Assembly: GCA_031308135.1 (NCBI GenBank)
Contig: JAHLJT010000631.1
Location: forward strand, 226,072,612-226,136,611
Direction of reading: 5' to 3'
DNA length: 64,000 nucleotides
Source of the DNA: Acheta domesticus
Lineage: Eukaryota; Arthropoda; Insecta; Orthoptera; Gryllidae
The position numbers and the translations under genes were made by a program. This document shows positions 22,880 to 36,194 of the stretch, piece after piece. Under the pieces are notes generated by a model. The model had not been told where the DNA came from. It saw nothing but the letters and a program-made list of their open reading frames with translations, and did not search any database. Each line of letters starts with the position of its first letter. The first letter of the stretch is position 1.

Positions 22880-25800
22880 CCAATTGATTTATTAGTTTGA
22901 AACGCGCGTACACGCTTTTGTCTCATTGGGTGGTGTCTATGACAGACGATAGTTCTACATTTAGAAGACATCTAGGAGGGCGTGACAATAACAGACGAAG
23001 AGGGTGGACAAAGTGGATGAACAAGGAGAACAAGAAATGAGGACGGGTAGTGAATGAAAGTCCGCCCGACCTCACTTTCCATCCTCTTCTGAGCACCCTC
23101 GCCGCTGGTCATCGCCTTCTACCCTCGCTAAGGTTTTTTCCCCTTCATAACTTTCCATCCTCACCTGCAATCAGCTGTTGTATCTTCAATAATCGTACGA
23201 GTGCAAGGTTTGTGTCACAAATTGTTTACTCTGTGCTGTTATTTTAATCTCTCCGTGATTTGCGTTGCACATCACTTCTGGCAACAATAATGCTTACTTT
23301 ACCGAAGGATATACTGTAATTAAAGTTGCACTTTAATTAGGAATATTGAAAATTAGAAGTACGGTCTCTGCTTTCTGGATCTCCGACGCTTTTGGGAAAT
23401 TGATCTCAGTCGGGACTCGAACTCATTTGAAAGAGGCATATCAATTGAAGCTCTGGGACAATGATGTCAAGATCGATGCCACGAGCGGAAGTCCGTGGCA
23501 CGAGTGCCACGACGAAATCGCCCCTCCATGCAGTTCATTACCCCACCACCAGAGACAACGCCATCCCCATTGTAAAACAGCGGGGTTACTAATAGTTTCC
23601 TTTCCCGACGCGAGTTGCGCAGAGAATCTCGTGGCATGCTACGGTGCCACTACGCGTGCCACTGCCACCAGTAGAAGACCTTGACACCACTGCTCTGGGT
23701 CATCAAAGATTTATGTAACTCGAACCTAGGCCATCTCGGACTACAATGCTTCAATTACACACTCGTTACTTTACATGATTTCACAAGATTATGACTTGCT
23801 AAGAGAGCCGATTTCCACTTCTCTGTGGGTAGCAAACAATAATCTATTGAAACCGATGGAAAGTTTGGCGTACGTGAAACTACCGTCCAGCCTTCAATCC
23901 ACTCAAAATTCCAAGTAAACAACGTGTTTGCTGATCCACTTGGAATGTCCGCGTGCGCGGGTCTGGAGGCCTGCACTCGACCTTCGCCCGCGAGACCTCC
24001 GCGGGCGTGCATGGCGCACGCCGGCCCTGGGCGTGGCACAACTTATCGCCCGCAATGACGCTGCGCATGCCGAATGAATCGCCCAGATTTTGGACCATCG
24101 CGAATATCACGTACGCCGGGAAGCAATTGCCGTCAGGAGGGATTACATGTTCATATTTGTTCATACTACTCACACTTGCCAATTTCCCTGAGACAAACAT
24201 TATTCTTCTTTAATTACACACTATATTCCTTGTTATTAAAATTTAATTTTGAAAAGAAAATCCATATAATGTTTAACATCTTTTCAGTTTGTTGTTTCAA
24301 TTTATTTATAATAATAATTGTTTCGTTGTTTTGTTTTTGCTTGCAGCTCTCGAATTCGAGTGTTCTTGATTCATTCTCGGTTATCTTCGACAGCCATTTC
24401 ACACACTACTCTGTCACGGAAGTGATCATTTATTTTTATGACATTTTGAAAACGAAGATACATAGAAACGTATTCTAAAATAGTTTTTGATTGTGTTTTC
24501 ATACAAACTTTAATATGTTTTTGCCAGAACGGTATTTTATACGAATCATTCAGGAAGAGAACAAAGTAGAAGAAAAAGTATAATATGGTCGAATTGAAAT
24601 CCAGTAAATAACATTCCCATTTACAAACATTGTTGAACTAAAAAATATAATATCTTCTTGGAACTGCTCTTTTTTCAAAAGTGTCTGATTTCTAATATAT
24701 TCCGTACTATTTCTATAAACAGAAAAAGAGACCTTATATTAAGCTTTTTCATTCGTTATAAATAAAATAAATGTAAACATGTTGATTTGCAACCAGCATT
24801 GTAATTCATACACTGAAACTAATTACTAAAAATTAAAAATACTAAATAGTATTAGTATTAAAAATACTAAAACGTATTAGAAGAACAATATTCTAATACT
24901 TTGTGAAGATCCATGTGCTTTAACCACAGCTAGACATGGCCTCTTTGGGTAGTGAATAAGGTTCTGTTAGGTTTAGGAGACTATTTTGTATAATCAAGAA
25001 TAGAACGTGTAATATTTTTGGTATATTGATTCTATATTGTCCATAATTGTATGTGGTTTATTTCTTTGTTGCAGGTGAGTTCCGTCTTGAAAAATCAGGA
25101 TATCATGAGTTTGGTGAGTTAGCTAATGATCATCAATGTTAAAAGAGAAAAGTAACTAAGAGAAGAGTAGATTGATAGTTAAGGCAAAATGTATACAAAA
25201 GACGCATACGAAACTCCGGATTAACGACAATGGAATTAACAAACTCCGGATACACATTCCTTGTTTGTATTGTATTTTGGTATATTGAAGTATTTAATTG
25301 TAGTATAACTTGCGTCAAATACTTTCAAGCTATTATCGTCTTTTGAGTATGTTAAAAACACAATACGCATGATACGTATATCGGACTTAAAATACCCATT
25401 ACCCTTGGATCTGTATTCGTTCCAAGCTGAATGTGCTGCTTTGGAATTGGATTTTGTTCCCTGAATCACAAAAGCTTATCTTTGATTGTCATGTGTTAAC
25501 TGGAATCTAGATTCAATCAGTCGAAAGAAATGACGGATGATCTGAAAATTTGAGAGACATACTTATCGGCTCCTTTGAACAAAAGTCATTACTTCTCATT
25601 ATCTTTAAAAATTATCATCAAATTCTTAAATATTAGTTTTGAGAAAGATGGGCAGAAATACCAAAACTTATGATAAACGAAGTAACGTCGTAACAGTATT
25701 CAATATCCCCAAACTATTAACTCTAGATTGTTTTTGGTCGTGGAAATTTATCATTTTCAGCTACTGCTTCACAGAAGTGCCTTAGAATGTTTATTGAAAT

Positions 25801-28455
25801 GTACAGAAAACATTCCATTAGGCAATATTAGTTTTGGTATTTTCACTTCTTACAAATGAAGAAATTCATTTTTTATCAATAATTTTCTAAAACATTCCTT
25901 CTTAACAGTCATGACAACAATATGTACTGTTTGATATTTTTAGTACGTTTAAGATAGCTTTGGAAATAAGTGATAACATTCTTATATACACAGGAAGTAA
26001 TTCTATTTTGGCAAGCGTTTGTAAATGGTTCTGTGATGGTTTCTAACGCCTAGATTCTGGTAACCATTGTACCTGCCGCCTCGTGAAGCGGGTGGTATTA
26101 ATGGACATTTTCTAATGCGGTACTAGGTGGGCGCCCTACCCTACCACCGTTTTGTTTTCGAACCACATGTTCGCCGGCAAGGACCAACACACCTGTATTA
26201 CTCATACTATCCCTTGCATGTGTCGTTCGCTTGCTAAATGAATTGATGATTTTATAATGACCGGTCTTGTCAGAAGATTTAATTGCACCAGGCATTTGGT
26301 CGGGATTCTGCAAGTGAGACATGGCACCCGAATAATTTTCCGTTCATTGAAATTCCTCCGTCCCAGTCAGGCGAAATCCGCGATCTTGTGATTAGAAAGC
26401 CAGTGTTCTTGAAGCAAGTTCATAAACACACTGGGATTTGCCACTTTTTGTACCACACTGGGAGTACATATGATTTTTTTAAATGAGGAGAATTATACGT
26501 TTGATATAGGTATTGCTATATTCCTTCATATTCCTAAGTTGTGACCTAATAAGATTTTATTAATCGTTAAGGTGTAGTTATTTTCACATCAAGTGTGTAT
26601 GGTTTCACATCAGGTGTGTGTGTGGTTTCAATATAAAACTATCATCTCGGGTGTATTGGTTTTATATTGATCAAAATTGAGAGATTTTTTGACGAGACCG
26701 TAAGTCCAGGAAAATATTTCAATCGAAACCATGACAGAACAATAATTAAGCGACTGAAATATGAACGTATTTATTGCAATCGTATAAAAATGAGAATAGT
26801 AAAAATTGAATAGGGCATTTGAATATTGAAGAGTAAAGTATTGCATAGGGTCTCGGAGAAGTATGGCTAAGAATACTTAATATTATGTTTATTTCATTGT
26901 ATTTCTTTGATCGGATTTCTTTCTAATTATATTTATAATTAATAAACTGATATTTCTAAAGAGTCAGTTGAGTTTTAGATTTTTAATTTCGTGTTAAAAG
27001 TATTCGCCAATGAAATATACGGCTCAGATTTAGTGTCATCAACATTTTACATCAAGTTGATGTTCTTCATCATTACAAATATTTACTACACCATTAAAGT
27101 TTATGAAAGTAGTAAACAATTGTAATTGCAAATTTATTTATTGAAGATGATTTAAATTAAAGATGTGTGTTTTTGCCTAGTTTTTTTTATGCTATCCAAG
27201 TCAGTAGCACCAAATCTAGCTGTCGAAACAATTCCACAGCCGTAAGTGACGTGATTTTTTCACAAAGACGTGGCAACCATAATTTTTTTAAAAACATTAG
27301 CCGTTTTCCGACGCCCGATTACATAACTTTCTCTTCTTACGAAGTATTCGTAAGGCAAGAAAGTAAAACAATGTATCAGTCTTTGCGTCCCGGTACTTCA
27401 CGTGCGGGTATTTCGTGTGCGGGTACTTCACGTACGAGTACCAATAGGCAGTTACCAATTTTGTATGCAATTGTAGAAAATATTGTATATCTCCTAAAAC
27501 GTTTCTGTTTTCATATTTTCATTCAAGAGTTGGAAAAACACTAATGCACGAGATCGCAATCCTACACGATCTTATCTGCAGTATAATGATAATGATATCC
27601 ACAGGAAGAGATGCAATTCACTACAAGTGTTCTTGGGAAGAGCAAGGGAATTTGCTTCTCAAGTGTTGTCATAAAAATAGGTCGAGGCGCGTCACAAAGG
27701 CGGCTCGTTTCCGTTTATGTCATTATTTTCTACAATGCACCAACGCGAAAACTTCTTATGCCATCACGAAAGTGTCTGCAACAAAAATCTTTCAAACAAA
27801 TATTGCACCTGTTAACGAAATGGGACTCGATACTGCTCTGCAAGCTCACCTCGGTCATCTTGGGGCGCAAGTAGAGCCGTCGAAAACAGGTCCATCAAGC
27901 TGGCCCGCCCACTACAGCAGAATCAAACCAAACTAGTACCAGAATTTTTAACTATTTTATTACTAATTTATTACCGCAAACCCGATTTTTTTACCACTCA
28001 TCTTCACCCAAAAAACTTGATATCAAGCTGGCCCACCCACCATAAACAGCATCGACGCTGCGTGGCTTTATACGACTTTGGAAATTCTGTACCAACTGTT
28101 CAGTTAATTGAAGAGTTTCTCGAAAAAACAGCATTAGTCCAAAATTGAGAAAATGGATTAATGATGCCACATTATAGTGTGACCTGTTATGCATCAGTGG
28201 ACAATATGGACTCGGTCTTAAGTGCATTAGTCCCAAAGAAAACGACTGAAGAAAAAGTGGTGAGCTAGGAAAGTGAGTTAGGAAGATGGACAGTTTTCTT
28301 TCATTTTCTCACAAATTGGGTTTTTAGGCTAGAGCTGCTTTTTCGAGAAGCACTTCAATTGAGAACATATTGACTTTTCTCTACTGTTTTTATTATAATT
28401 GTTCTTTGCATATCATAAGTCGTTGAATTTTCATATTATGCGTAAAAAATCAAAA
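22880..28455. other. Long stretch without a recognised gene
   Basis: Mostly AT-rich. A GC-rich island at about 23940-24130 has short open frames on both strands but no motif I trust. At 27360-27450 a short degenerate tandem (tacttcacgtgcgggta-like) occurs. Open frames at 27167-27544 and 27544-27936 (125 and 130 codons, plus) have no recognisable domain. The phrase aagctggcccrcccac occurs twice (about 27898 and 28026). Confidence 0.4.
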
Positions 28456-28464
28456 CAATGTTCA

Positions 28465-28690
28465 TTCGTGTCGGCCCCATGGCCGAGACCGCTAAGACAG
28501 TGTCGTAGTGGTCTCAGTCTGAGGTGTCGTGGGATCGAGTCCCTCCTCGGACATGGTTGTATGTGTTCGTCCTTTCACCCACTATCATCACCATATTATT
28601 TCATCCTCATCATATCATACCATAACGCTAAATCCAATAGTGGTCGCTAATAATCTAGTGGCTGATGCGACCTTAAGTGACAAAAAAAGT
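28465..28690 (+). repeat. tRNA-derived SINE, copy 1
   Basis: A tRNA-like head with an A-box-like ccgagaccgctaagacagtg and a B-box-like gggatcgagtccc (about 28531) is followed by a body (catggttgtatgtgttcgtc, then ccaatagtggtcgctaa) and a run of A at 28681. A second, better preserved copy lies at 58758-58985 with the same body, so this is a SINE family. Confidence 0.85.
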
Positions 28691-28821
28691 TTATGTGAAT
28701 GCCTTTTATTTATTCTTATCGGTAGTAGAACAAAGATAGATAAACGTTACGAGACTACATTTCATGGTCCATTCAGATATTTAAAACAATGCAGTAATAT
28801 TTCGTAATCTTAGTATGCTTC

Positions 28822-28870
28822 GGTGACCAACAGCATGTGTAATACATTGAAAGAGCGAAGCATTGCAATG
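28822..28870 (+). repeat. Short dispersed repeat, copy 1 (about 45 bp)
   Basis: The core agcatgtgtaatacattg plus agcgaagcattgc recurs at 31020-31067 in the same orientation. Confidence 0.7.
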
Positions 28871-30648
28871 TCATCAGCAAGTGATTGATTTATCGCGACG
28901 TAAAAATCTGATAATTATGTTAAGTATTTGAGGGAGATTTATGCCCTAATAAGGTTTGTGCACAAATAATAAAATTTAATTCTATTATTAGATAATTCGT
29001 TAAAATGGGGACACATTGCGTAGTGTCATTTAAAATCAGATTTACAGGAAATTTTAATGGCGTTAATAAATTACCCAAACTCTCAAATTTATTCACTTTC
29101 TCCATATAAATTAAATTATTAAAAAGTAGGATAAATTTTAAATTACCTCTCATAATATGTTGTTAATTCATCGTTATTACGTCAGAACCAAAAATACAAT
29201 TCCAAAAAAGGGAAACAATTTCAAGTGACTCACAATTATTAATTTTAGTGTACACAATTAATTTTTTATTATGTAGCATTAATTAATTCTTATTGTTTTG
29301 TTTAAATACTTTTCTGAAGTAAATGTGATATCTAAAATAAGTTGCAAGTTTTAATATTCTTCGGTTGGACCGTTTTTTCTCTATCAACATGAGTAAATTT
29401 TAATATATCAGCTCTTTCTGTGACACACTTCATCATTTCCTTTCTTTGTTCGTGGTCTTATTTTTCGTATAGCTGTAACTTCTATATTCATATTACTTAT
29501 GCGATAGGTATCTGAAATAAAATACATTACAAACTTCAGTTTTTCAATAATCGTCACTGTTCTTCGGTTCTTCTTTCTCTTCGCAAGGTATACGTATATA
29601 ATCCATCTTTTCTGAAGTAGACAGTTTATTTCCAAAACTCTTTTCTTTCACCTGAAACACATAATATATTTACATAACACACAATAATTCCCGATTAATG
29701 CTGATAATTTACAATTATAATTTAAGCGCCCATGAATAGCCATAATATCACCCAATATAAATTCCAATTAATTAGCATGTATATGACCTAGGCGAAGCAT
29801 GGAATTCTTATGTTACAGAGTTTTGTTACAGAGTAAATTTAAAATTCAAAATTATTCTATATTTCAAAGAAAGATTAAGTACTCTGGTGAAGATTAAAAT
29901 TAAAATTGTATAATTCATGGGCAGAATAATCTATCTATTAGAAAGAATTCATTCAAACGTTCAATCCCAGCTGTCTGTCAGAAAAAAACCCAAATTTTCC
30001 CATCAGGGTAATTCACACTACATGCACTTATTTTTCTTTTATTAAGCAGAAAATTTATCTGTGAAATACACTGTGAATGCTTAAATTGCGTTCTTCTGTG
30101 AAAACAAAGTATAAGTATTCAAGCAATATAAAAAGTTACGGTGAAACTTCACATAAATCAATGGCCCCCATACGTAAAGAGAAACCAACAGGACTATCGT
30201 TTGTAAGCAGTTCTGCTGTGACATATATTCTGAACTATTATCACAAACATTAAGTAAAATGATTTCAAACTTTTGAGAATGGGAAAATGGGAATTAAATA
30301 ATAATTATTTATTTATATAAATTCTGTAGCTCCAATAGCCTAGCAATTGTGGCTGATACCTCTGATATCCTGAAAATTTGATTTATTTCGATATTTTTAT
30401 ATGATCTACATTTTCTTGCCTCTAATGCTTTGCGCCTTGTAGATTAATCGGTAATACCCCATTTACTTGCGGTATCTTCTAAAATATAAAAATCGATATT
30501 TGTTGTTCGTGTTTAGTGTCCTGCCGTATCATGCATCCGATTACTGCTGCTTATTGCTTGCACTTACGCGAAGGATGTACGCGTGGAACAATGGAAATGT
30601 GTGTCTGTCGCACATACACGTAAAATGGGGGCGTTGTTGATAATTATC

Positions 30649-30680
30649 AAACGCATATTCATTATAATGAATATGCGTTT
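30649..30680. other. Perfect 32-bp palindrome
   Basis: The half-site AAACGCATATTCATTA is followed directly by its exact reverse complement, with no spacer. It could form a cruciform or be a dimeric protein site; nothing in the context shows its role. Confidence 0.9.
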
Positions 30681-31019
30681 ATGGCGACTCAAGTACCCCT
30701 GAAGAGAAGCTCTACGCAACCCGCCGCACCCTTAAGTATTAAGCGCATCTCCACAGTATATTATGCCCCTGCGACTGTAAGATATCGGTCTGAATTATTA
30801 CATCAAAGAGAACCATCAACGTTATCTCGGACAAATAAGTCAAATTTCTCCAAGACAGTGTCGTAGCGAATGCTTCCTTAAACTTGAAGGAGAACGTTTT
30901 AACAATAGGACACTTGACAACCATGTCCAAACCAGGACATAGAATTAACCGATACTTGCGAGAAAGTCTTTCATCTATTAAAATATTCGCAGAGTGTAGA
31001 ATAAAACGTGATTAACAAT

Positions 31020-31067
31020 CACGTGACCAATAGCATGTGTAATACATTGCAATAGCGAAGCATTGCC
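31020..31067 (+). repeat. Short dispersed repeat, copy 2
   Basis: Matches 28822-28870 (gtgaccaatagcatgtgtaa and following), with a few substitutions. Confidence 0.7.
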
Positions 31068-33359
31068 CGGTCCACTAGTTACTTATAATAATATATGAAA
31101 CCATCCAAAAGAAAGTACATGAAATAAATTGGTTAGGATTATTAAAAGAAAAATTCTTTTCACTTCTTGTCGAACTGTACCTACAGAATTTAAAATGGCT
31201 TATCGATGATACTGAATTTGCATAATTTGTTTTTCGTGTGTTTTAGCATAAAGTTTTGTTAGGTATTCGGGTATGGTTTATAAAGAATTATATTCCAGAA
31301 ATGTCTTGGTTTATTAGAATGTAGGTATTGGTAGCACTCTCTCCTCTGTATTGCTTTATTAATGCTTATTCAAATACCGCACTTTCAGTCACTCTGAAAT
31401 GTGGAAAAAAGTACCTATAACATTGGATTGTTTAATTCATTTTATGCGGTAACTCCCTAAAAATTAACTTTTTTATCTACTTAATGTCAAATTCGTGACG
31501 TTTTGTGAAATTTCTTTTCCTCTCGACTATATAATTGTAAATATCTAAGCCCATATGATAGTGGTTTACCCTCTCCCTATTAATGAATATTCTTAAATAT
31601 TAACATAATAGTGGCACCGTTTCAGTGATTCATTAAGAATAGTCATACACTTGCACAGACTTTAATATTAATTTCTAACAATTAATTATACGATAAGTTA
31701 ATAATGATCCGTATGATAATAAGGTGTTTTGATATTGAACAATCAATCACCACATGGATTAAAAGTTCCTTAGTCTTTTTGTAATTTAACTTGTTAAACC
31801 GAGTGTCTTAATTAAATTACAAAGTAAAACACATATAAAAAGGGTTTTCCTGGCTGAGAAACTTGGCCCATTTTATTTTTCAAGTCATTCATGTCAAATA
31901 TATAAGTGAAATGAATAAAAGAAAGACGTGATAAGTTAAAAGGAACGCATAATGTTTTTAAGTAAACATAATTTGATTTTCTCTCAATAATAAAGAGAAG
32001 TCAGATAGTGCTTTATAATTATAATAATGTTTTCTTTTTAACTCACACTTACATTGTTGAAAATAAGTTGCTAATATTTATACTTCTATAAGTTGATGAG
32101 CCGACTTCTGAACGCATTTTGTTGTGAAGGCCATTTCTGTGTCACTTTTGACTTCGTCATACGCAGGATCAAGTAAGGGTCGGCAGACTTGCAGGAGGAA
32201 TTCTCGGATTTCAAGACAAAGTTGTTTGTAGTTCCTCGAAATCCCTGAAAAGTATGCGAAACTGTCGCGCAGCAGGGATGAAACGCTATTTCTTCTCTTT
32301 ACTAAAAAAGAACTGATTCACCGCAGGTGACTCCCCCAGAAAGAATTTTGGCCTTGAAGGGTAACGAAAGGTGGAGAATTTGTCTGCCAGTATTCCTTCA
32401 CCGTCATAAGACAGTTTGGCCAGTTCAAACAAAAGCTGAATATTGGATTCTGAACCCTACCCATTGAAGCACAAATAAAAAGAAAACACCATAGCGTGCA
32501 ATGCGCAAATGATTAATGTGCAAACAGTTGATATTTACAGAGAGGGAGAGAGTAAGACAGAGAGAGAGAGAAAGAGATGGGCGGGGGAGGAAGGGAGAGG
32601 GATCTAAACAGAATACAATCTCATAATGGTATAAATGAGAAACATAACTATGAACCTTTATGGTATGAGCCATAGTATGAATTCATTCTATTTTATGTAA
32701 TCCAGGTGGTAATGGCCACGGATGTCGCCGTACTCTACCGTATCCTGTGTTTGTTTAAAACGAATGTCTCATCTTCAAAAGTCACATTATCATTGCCTTA
32801 GCCTTATTTCTTCTGTACAACTATTCAATTTTCTATGAAAGTGAAGCTACACGGATAGTTTCAGTAACCAGTATTTGTTCCTTTCTTTAAAAGTTGTTGT
32901 CCATTCAGTCCAAAGTGTCCATTTCACCTAGGACATAAACTACTAAAATTATCACAATGCACCCATGGATTATACGTTATTTTTATTTATTTTTTACATT
33001 TTTGTTTTTCTTAATCAGATTGTTGGGCACGAGTTCATCAAATTGACCCAAAAATAAGGATTAGGAATTAAAAATTGGGGAAACATTAACTTACACTTGC
33101 ACATAAAATAATCTTGGAACAACTTTGTTTCAGTGCTTATTGAAATATTAAGTCTTTGAAAGATCATCGATGTATGGAATAATTTGATTTTTCTGCACTT
33201 ATTCTTAGTAATTCGGTTTAATTATTACCTAAAAGTCGCCACACACAAGGGAGCGCAGCTCCAGAGCCTGACTAGCGCTGCTCGATACCATTCGCCGCTA
33301 CGGCGAGCTCCGATTACCAACGAAATAGCTGGTATAAGGAAAGATAGTACTTCTAAGGT

Positions 33360-33455
33360 TAACAATAATAATAACAATAATAACAACAATAATAATAACA
33401 ATAATAATAACAATAATGATAACAATAATAATAACAATAATAATAACAATAATAT
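33360..33455. repeat. (AATAAC/AAT)n microsatellite
   Basis: About 95 bp of interrupted AAT and AAC triplets. It sits at the 3' side of the minus-strand SINE at 33460 and may be its tail. Confidence 0.95.
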
Positions 33456-33459
33456 AGTT

Positions 33460-33560
33460 TGACTGTTCAAAGACGTGATGGCCCCAGCCGAGCATCGAAC
33501 TCTGATTCCTCGGTACACACCTATTTGCTTTAACCAACGGAGGTTCCAAGACAGTCTTCT
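33460..33560 (-). repeat. tRNA-derived SINE-like sequence
   Basis: The minus strand reads cctccgttggttaaagcaaa (A-box-like) and agagttcgatgctcgg (B-box-like), followed by the simple-sequence tail at 33360-33455. Its boxes differ from those of the SINE at 28465. Confidence 0.45.
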
Positions 33561-33753
33561 CTCCAGACAGCCTTTAGGAGTTAAGAGATCCTGTGACTGT
33601 CAAGTGAGATCGGTGACAAAGTAATTATACATTTATAACAATTACTTTGCGAAGTAGTTAGGCCGCAACGGTAGTTGGCAATTTCGAAACGGGAAATATA
33701 TTCTCACGTAATTGTTAAACTTACTACTGTGATCAAGAGGTGAAACTTGGATA

Positions 33754-33790
33754 ATAACAATAACAATAATAATAATAATAATAATAACAA
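33754..33790. repeat. (TAA/TAACAA)n microsatellite, 5' flank of LINE
   Basis: A short TAA-rich tract directly before the R4/Dong-like LINE. Elements of that group insert into TAA repeats. Confidence 0.9.
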
Positions 33791-33853
33791 CTTGCTTTGC
33801 TTCTACTATGCAAAAGCGAAAAATGGGGGCTCAGAAATAGAAGTCTTTAAGAT

Positions 33854-34753
33854 ATGCAGAGAGCGGAACCAGATATGAGACCAACCCTAAACTCAAAGAA
33901 GCTTGCCAGTCAACGACGATACATACTCAGCAGTGGAAAATTCACAGCAGAACAACTTGCAAACATCCAGAGAAACGCGGAGTATGTTCTTCGATCAAAC
34001 TATCCACATGACGAACATTTAGAACCATCAACTACCCTGAAAACGATGGTCCCCTTGAAGGTTTATCTCTTTCAAGTGAAACATCCGTCAGTGGTGAAAA
34101 TACATCTGGCCATGAGTCACACGATAAGGACATGATGCGGGACCTCCTCCGACGCGAGATAGAACGAATTCGTCTACTTCCATTCGAATCTCGTGAACCG
34201 TTGAGGAGAATTTACGAAAATGCTAAAGCTAAGAGAGTGATAGAAACAGCTAATTCTGTCTTAAATGAGGTTGTACAGACCTCAAGTAGAGATCTAGATA
34301 TTACTGAAATCAATCACATCGTGTATGCAACTGGATATATAGTATCTCAGGTAATCTTGGGGCCAGCCAAGAACACCGATGGCCGACAGCCAGACAGAGT
34401 AAAAAGCTCCGTACCTCCATGGATGAAAAGAATTATGAAACGGATAGCCGACACACGGCGTGAAATATCACTCCTAGCCGAGGCATCTTCTAAGTCAAAC
34501 CACACGTATAAAGTTCAACAAAAAATACTCCACGTTGAACAAAAATACCTAATTGACAATGAAACAAACAAGGCTAATGGTAGCTGAAAAGCTAAAAGAG
34601 AAAATACAAGCATGGGCTCAAAGAATTAGTCGTTACAAACGTAGAATAGATTTCCGTGTACAGAACCGGTTGTTTGAAACAGACGCGAAGAGATTCTATC
34701 GCAGTCTGACTCAAAAAACCGAATGGCAATGCTGCCCCTCCTTCAAAAGATGA
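33854..34753 (+). pseudogene. R4/Dong-like LINE, N-terminal region of polyprotein
   Basis: Three overlapping frames (33854-34135, 34132-34587, 34553-34753) together encode a basic, helix-rich region. It includes RPTLNSKKLASQRR, PPWMKRIMKRIADTRREI and RFYRSL. These blocks precede the RT in R4/Rex6-type elements. The frame changes at about 34130 and 34570 are mutations. No zinc finger is visible in this part. Confidence 0.65.
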
Positions 34754-34849
34754 CGTCGAAAAATTTTGGGCAGGAATCTGGGAGGAAACCAGATCCTACA
34801 ACAAAGACACATCGTGGCTCCAATCTGAAGTTGATGCTGCCAATGGACT

Positions 34850-35970
34850 CGTGGAAACAGTGGAACATGTTCAAGGATTCTCGAAAGAGGACCTATGCCA
34901 AACAATTAAGAACATGGGAAACTGGAAATCCCCTGGGGTTGATAAGATCCAGATTTATTGGATTAAGAAATTAACAGCATTGCATTTTCATCTAGCAAAG
35001 GCAGTTAATAAAATTTTAGAAAACCATAAGGAACTCCCCGAATGACTCACTCGCGGCATCACGTATTTGCTACCCAAAGCGGGAGACAGCTCCTTGGCGA
35101 AGAACTACAGGCCAATTAACTTGCCTGCCGGTAATGTACAAACTTATAACTGCAGCCATAGCTGACAAAATGTATCGGCACGTAGAGAAGAACCATCTGT
35201 CGCCAATTGAACAGAAAGGATGTCGTAAAGGTTCCTATGGCTGTAAGGAAATCTTGCTTCTGAATAAAATAATTTTGAATGATGTAAAGAAACGAAAACG
35301 TAATTTAAGCATGGCTTGGATTGACTACCAGAAGGCCTTTGACAGTGTACCACACGATTGGATTTTGAAGACCCTGGAGATCTATCGATTTCACCCTAGA
35401 CTAGTTGAGTTTTGCAAGGCTAGTATGAAGTCGTGGAGCACCAGGTTACAAATCCACAGCGGAAAGGGAGTAGTAGAAACAAGAAGTATTCAGATTAACA
35501 GGGGAATTTTTCAAGGAGATTCACTATCCCTTCTGCTGTTTTGCATTAGTTTGATCCCTCTATCGAGACAGCTGTCGCACACTGACTTTGGTTACAAGCT
35601 CCATGGTGACGAAAGGCCTGTATCACATTTATTTTACATGGATGATCTTAAAGTGTTTGCTAAGAATGAAGCGATTCTCTCCCAAATGCTGTCATCAATG
35701 ATTTTAGCTATGACATCTGCATGATGTTTGGTCTTGACAAGTGTGCAAAAGTCAACTTAAAAAGGGGCAAAATGACCACGTGAGAGAACATTGAAGTTGA
35801 TAGGCACACTGCGATTCAAGATCTTGAGCCAGGTAAAACTTGCAAAGATCTGGGCATTGAAGAATGTGAGACCATCTCGAACGACACAATGAAAGAGAGA
35901 ATTCGCAAAGAGTATTATAGAAGAGTGCGACTTGTCCTGCAGTCCGCTCTGAACTCAAGGAATAAAATAT
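34850..35970 (+). pseudogene. R4/Dong-like LINE, reverse transcriptase domain
   Basis: Recognisable RT blocks in order are KNMGNWKSPGVDKIQ (about 34905-34950), KNYRPINLP (about 35100), AWIDYQKAFDSVPHDW (about 35315-35360), GIFQGDSLS (about 35502), and the catalytic FYMDDLKVFAK (about 35633-35665). The catalytic aspartates are retained. Frames shift at about 34970, 35130 and 35725, and a TGA interrupts the frame at 35043-35045. The enzyme copies element RNA at a nicked target in live relatives. Confidence 0.85.
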
Positions 35971-36194
35971 CAGCAATAGGTAGTTTGGCGGTGCCTGTAG
36001 CCAAATACAGTTTCGGACTAGTAGACTGGACTGAACAGGAAATTCGCATCATGGATCGAAAAACCATAAAACTGCTTACAATGCATCATGTTGCCCTCCC
36101 CCGGGCTGATGTACATAGACCTTCCTTACGTGACACATAAAGAGGAAGAGGCCTGAGACAAATTGAAGCCTTCTGGCACAATGCAATAACTGGG

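Larger units (their letters stand above)
28871..33220. other. No gene seen
   Basis: AT-rich DNA with only short random frames. It holds a 32-bp palindrome at 30649, a short repeat at 31020 and a purine-rich tract at 32540-32600. Confidence 0.45.

Noticed and set aside
23880..24200. Minus-strand frame with PPDGNCF, reminiscent of an OTU protease active site
   Set aside because: The following residues do not fit an OTU domain, there is no catalytic His, and the frame overlaps a GC-rich island open on several frames.
33184..33549. Poly-Asn, poly-Leu and Ile-Val repeat frames
   Set aside because: Translation of the AAT/AAC microsatellite.
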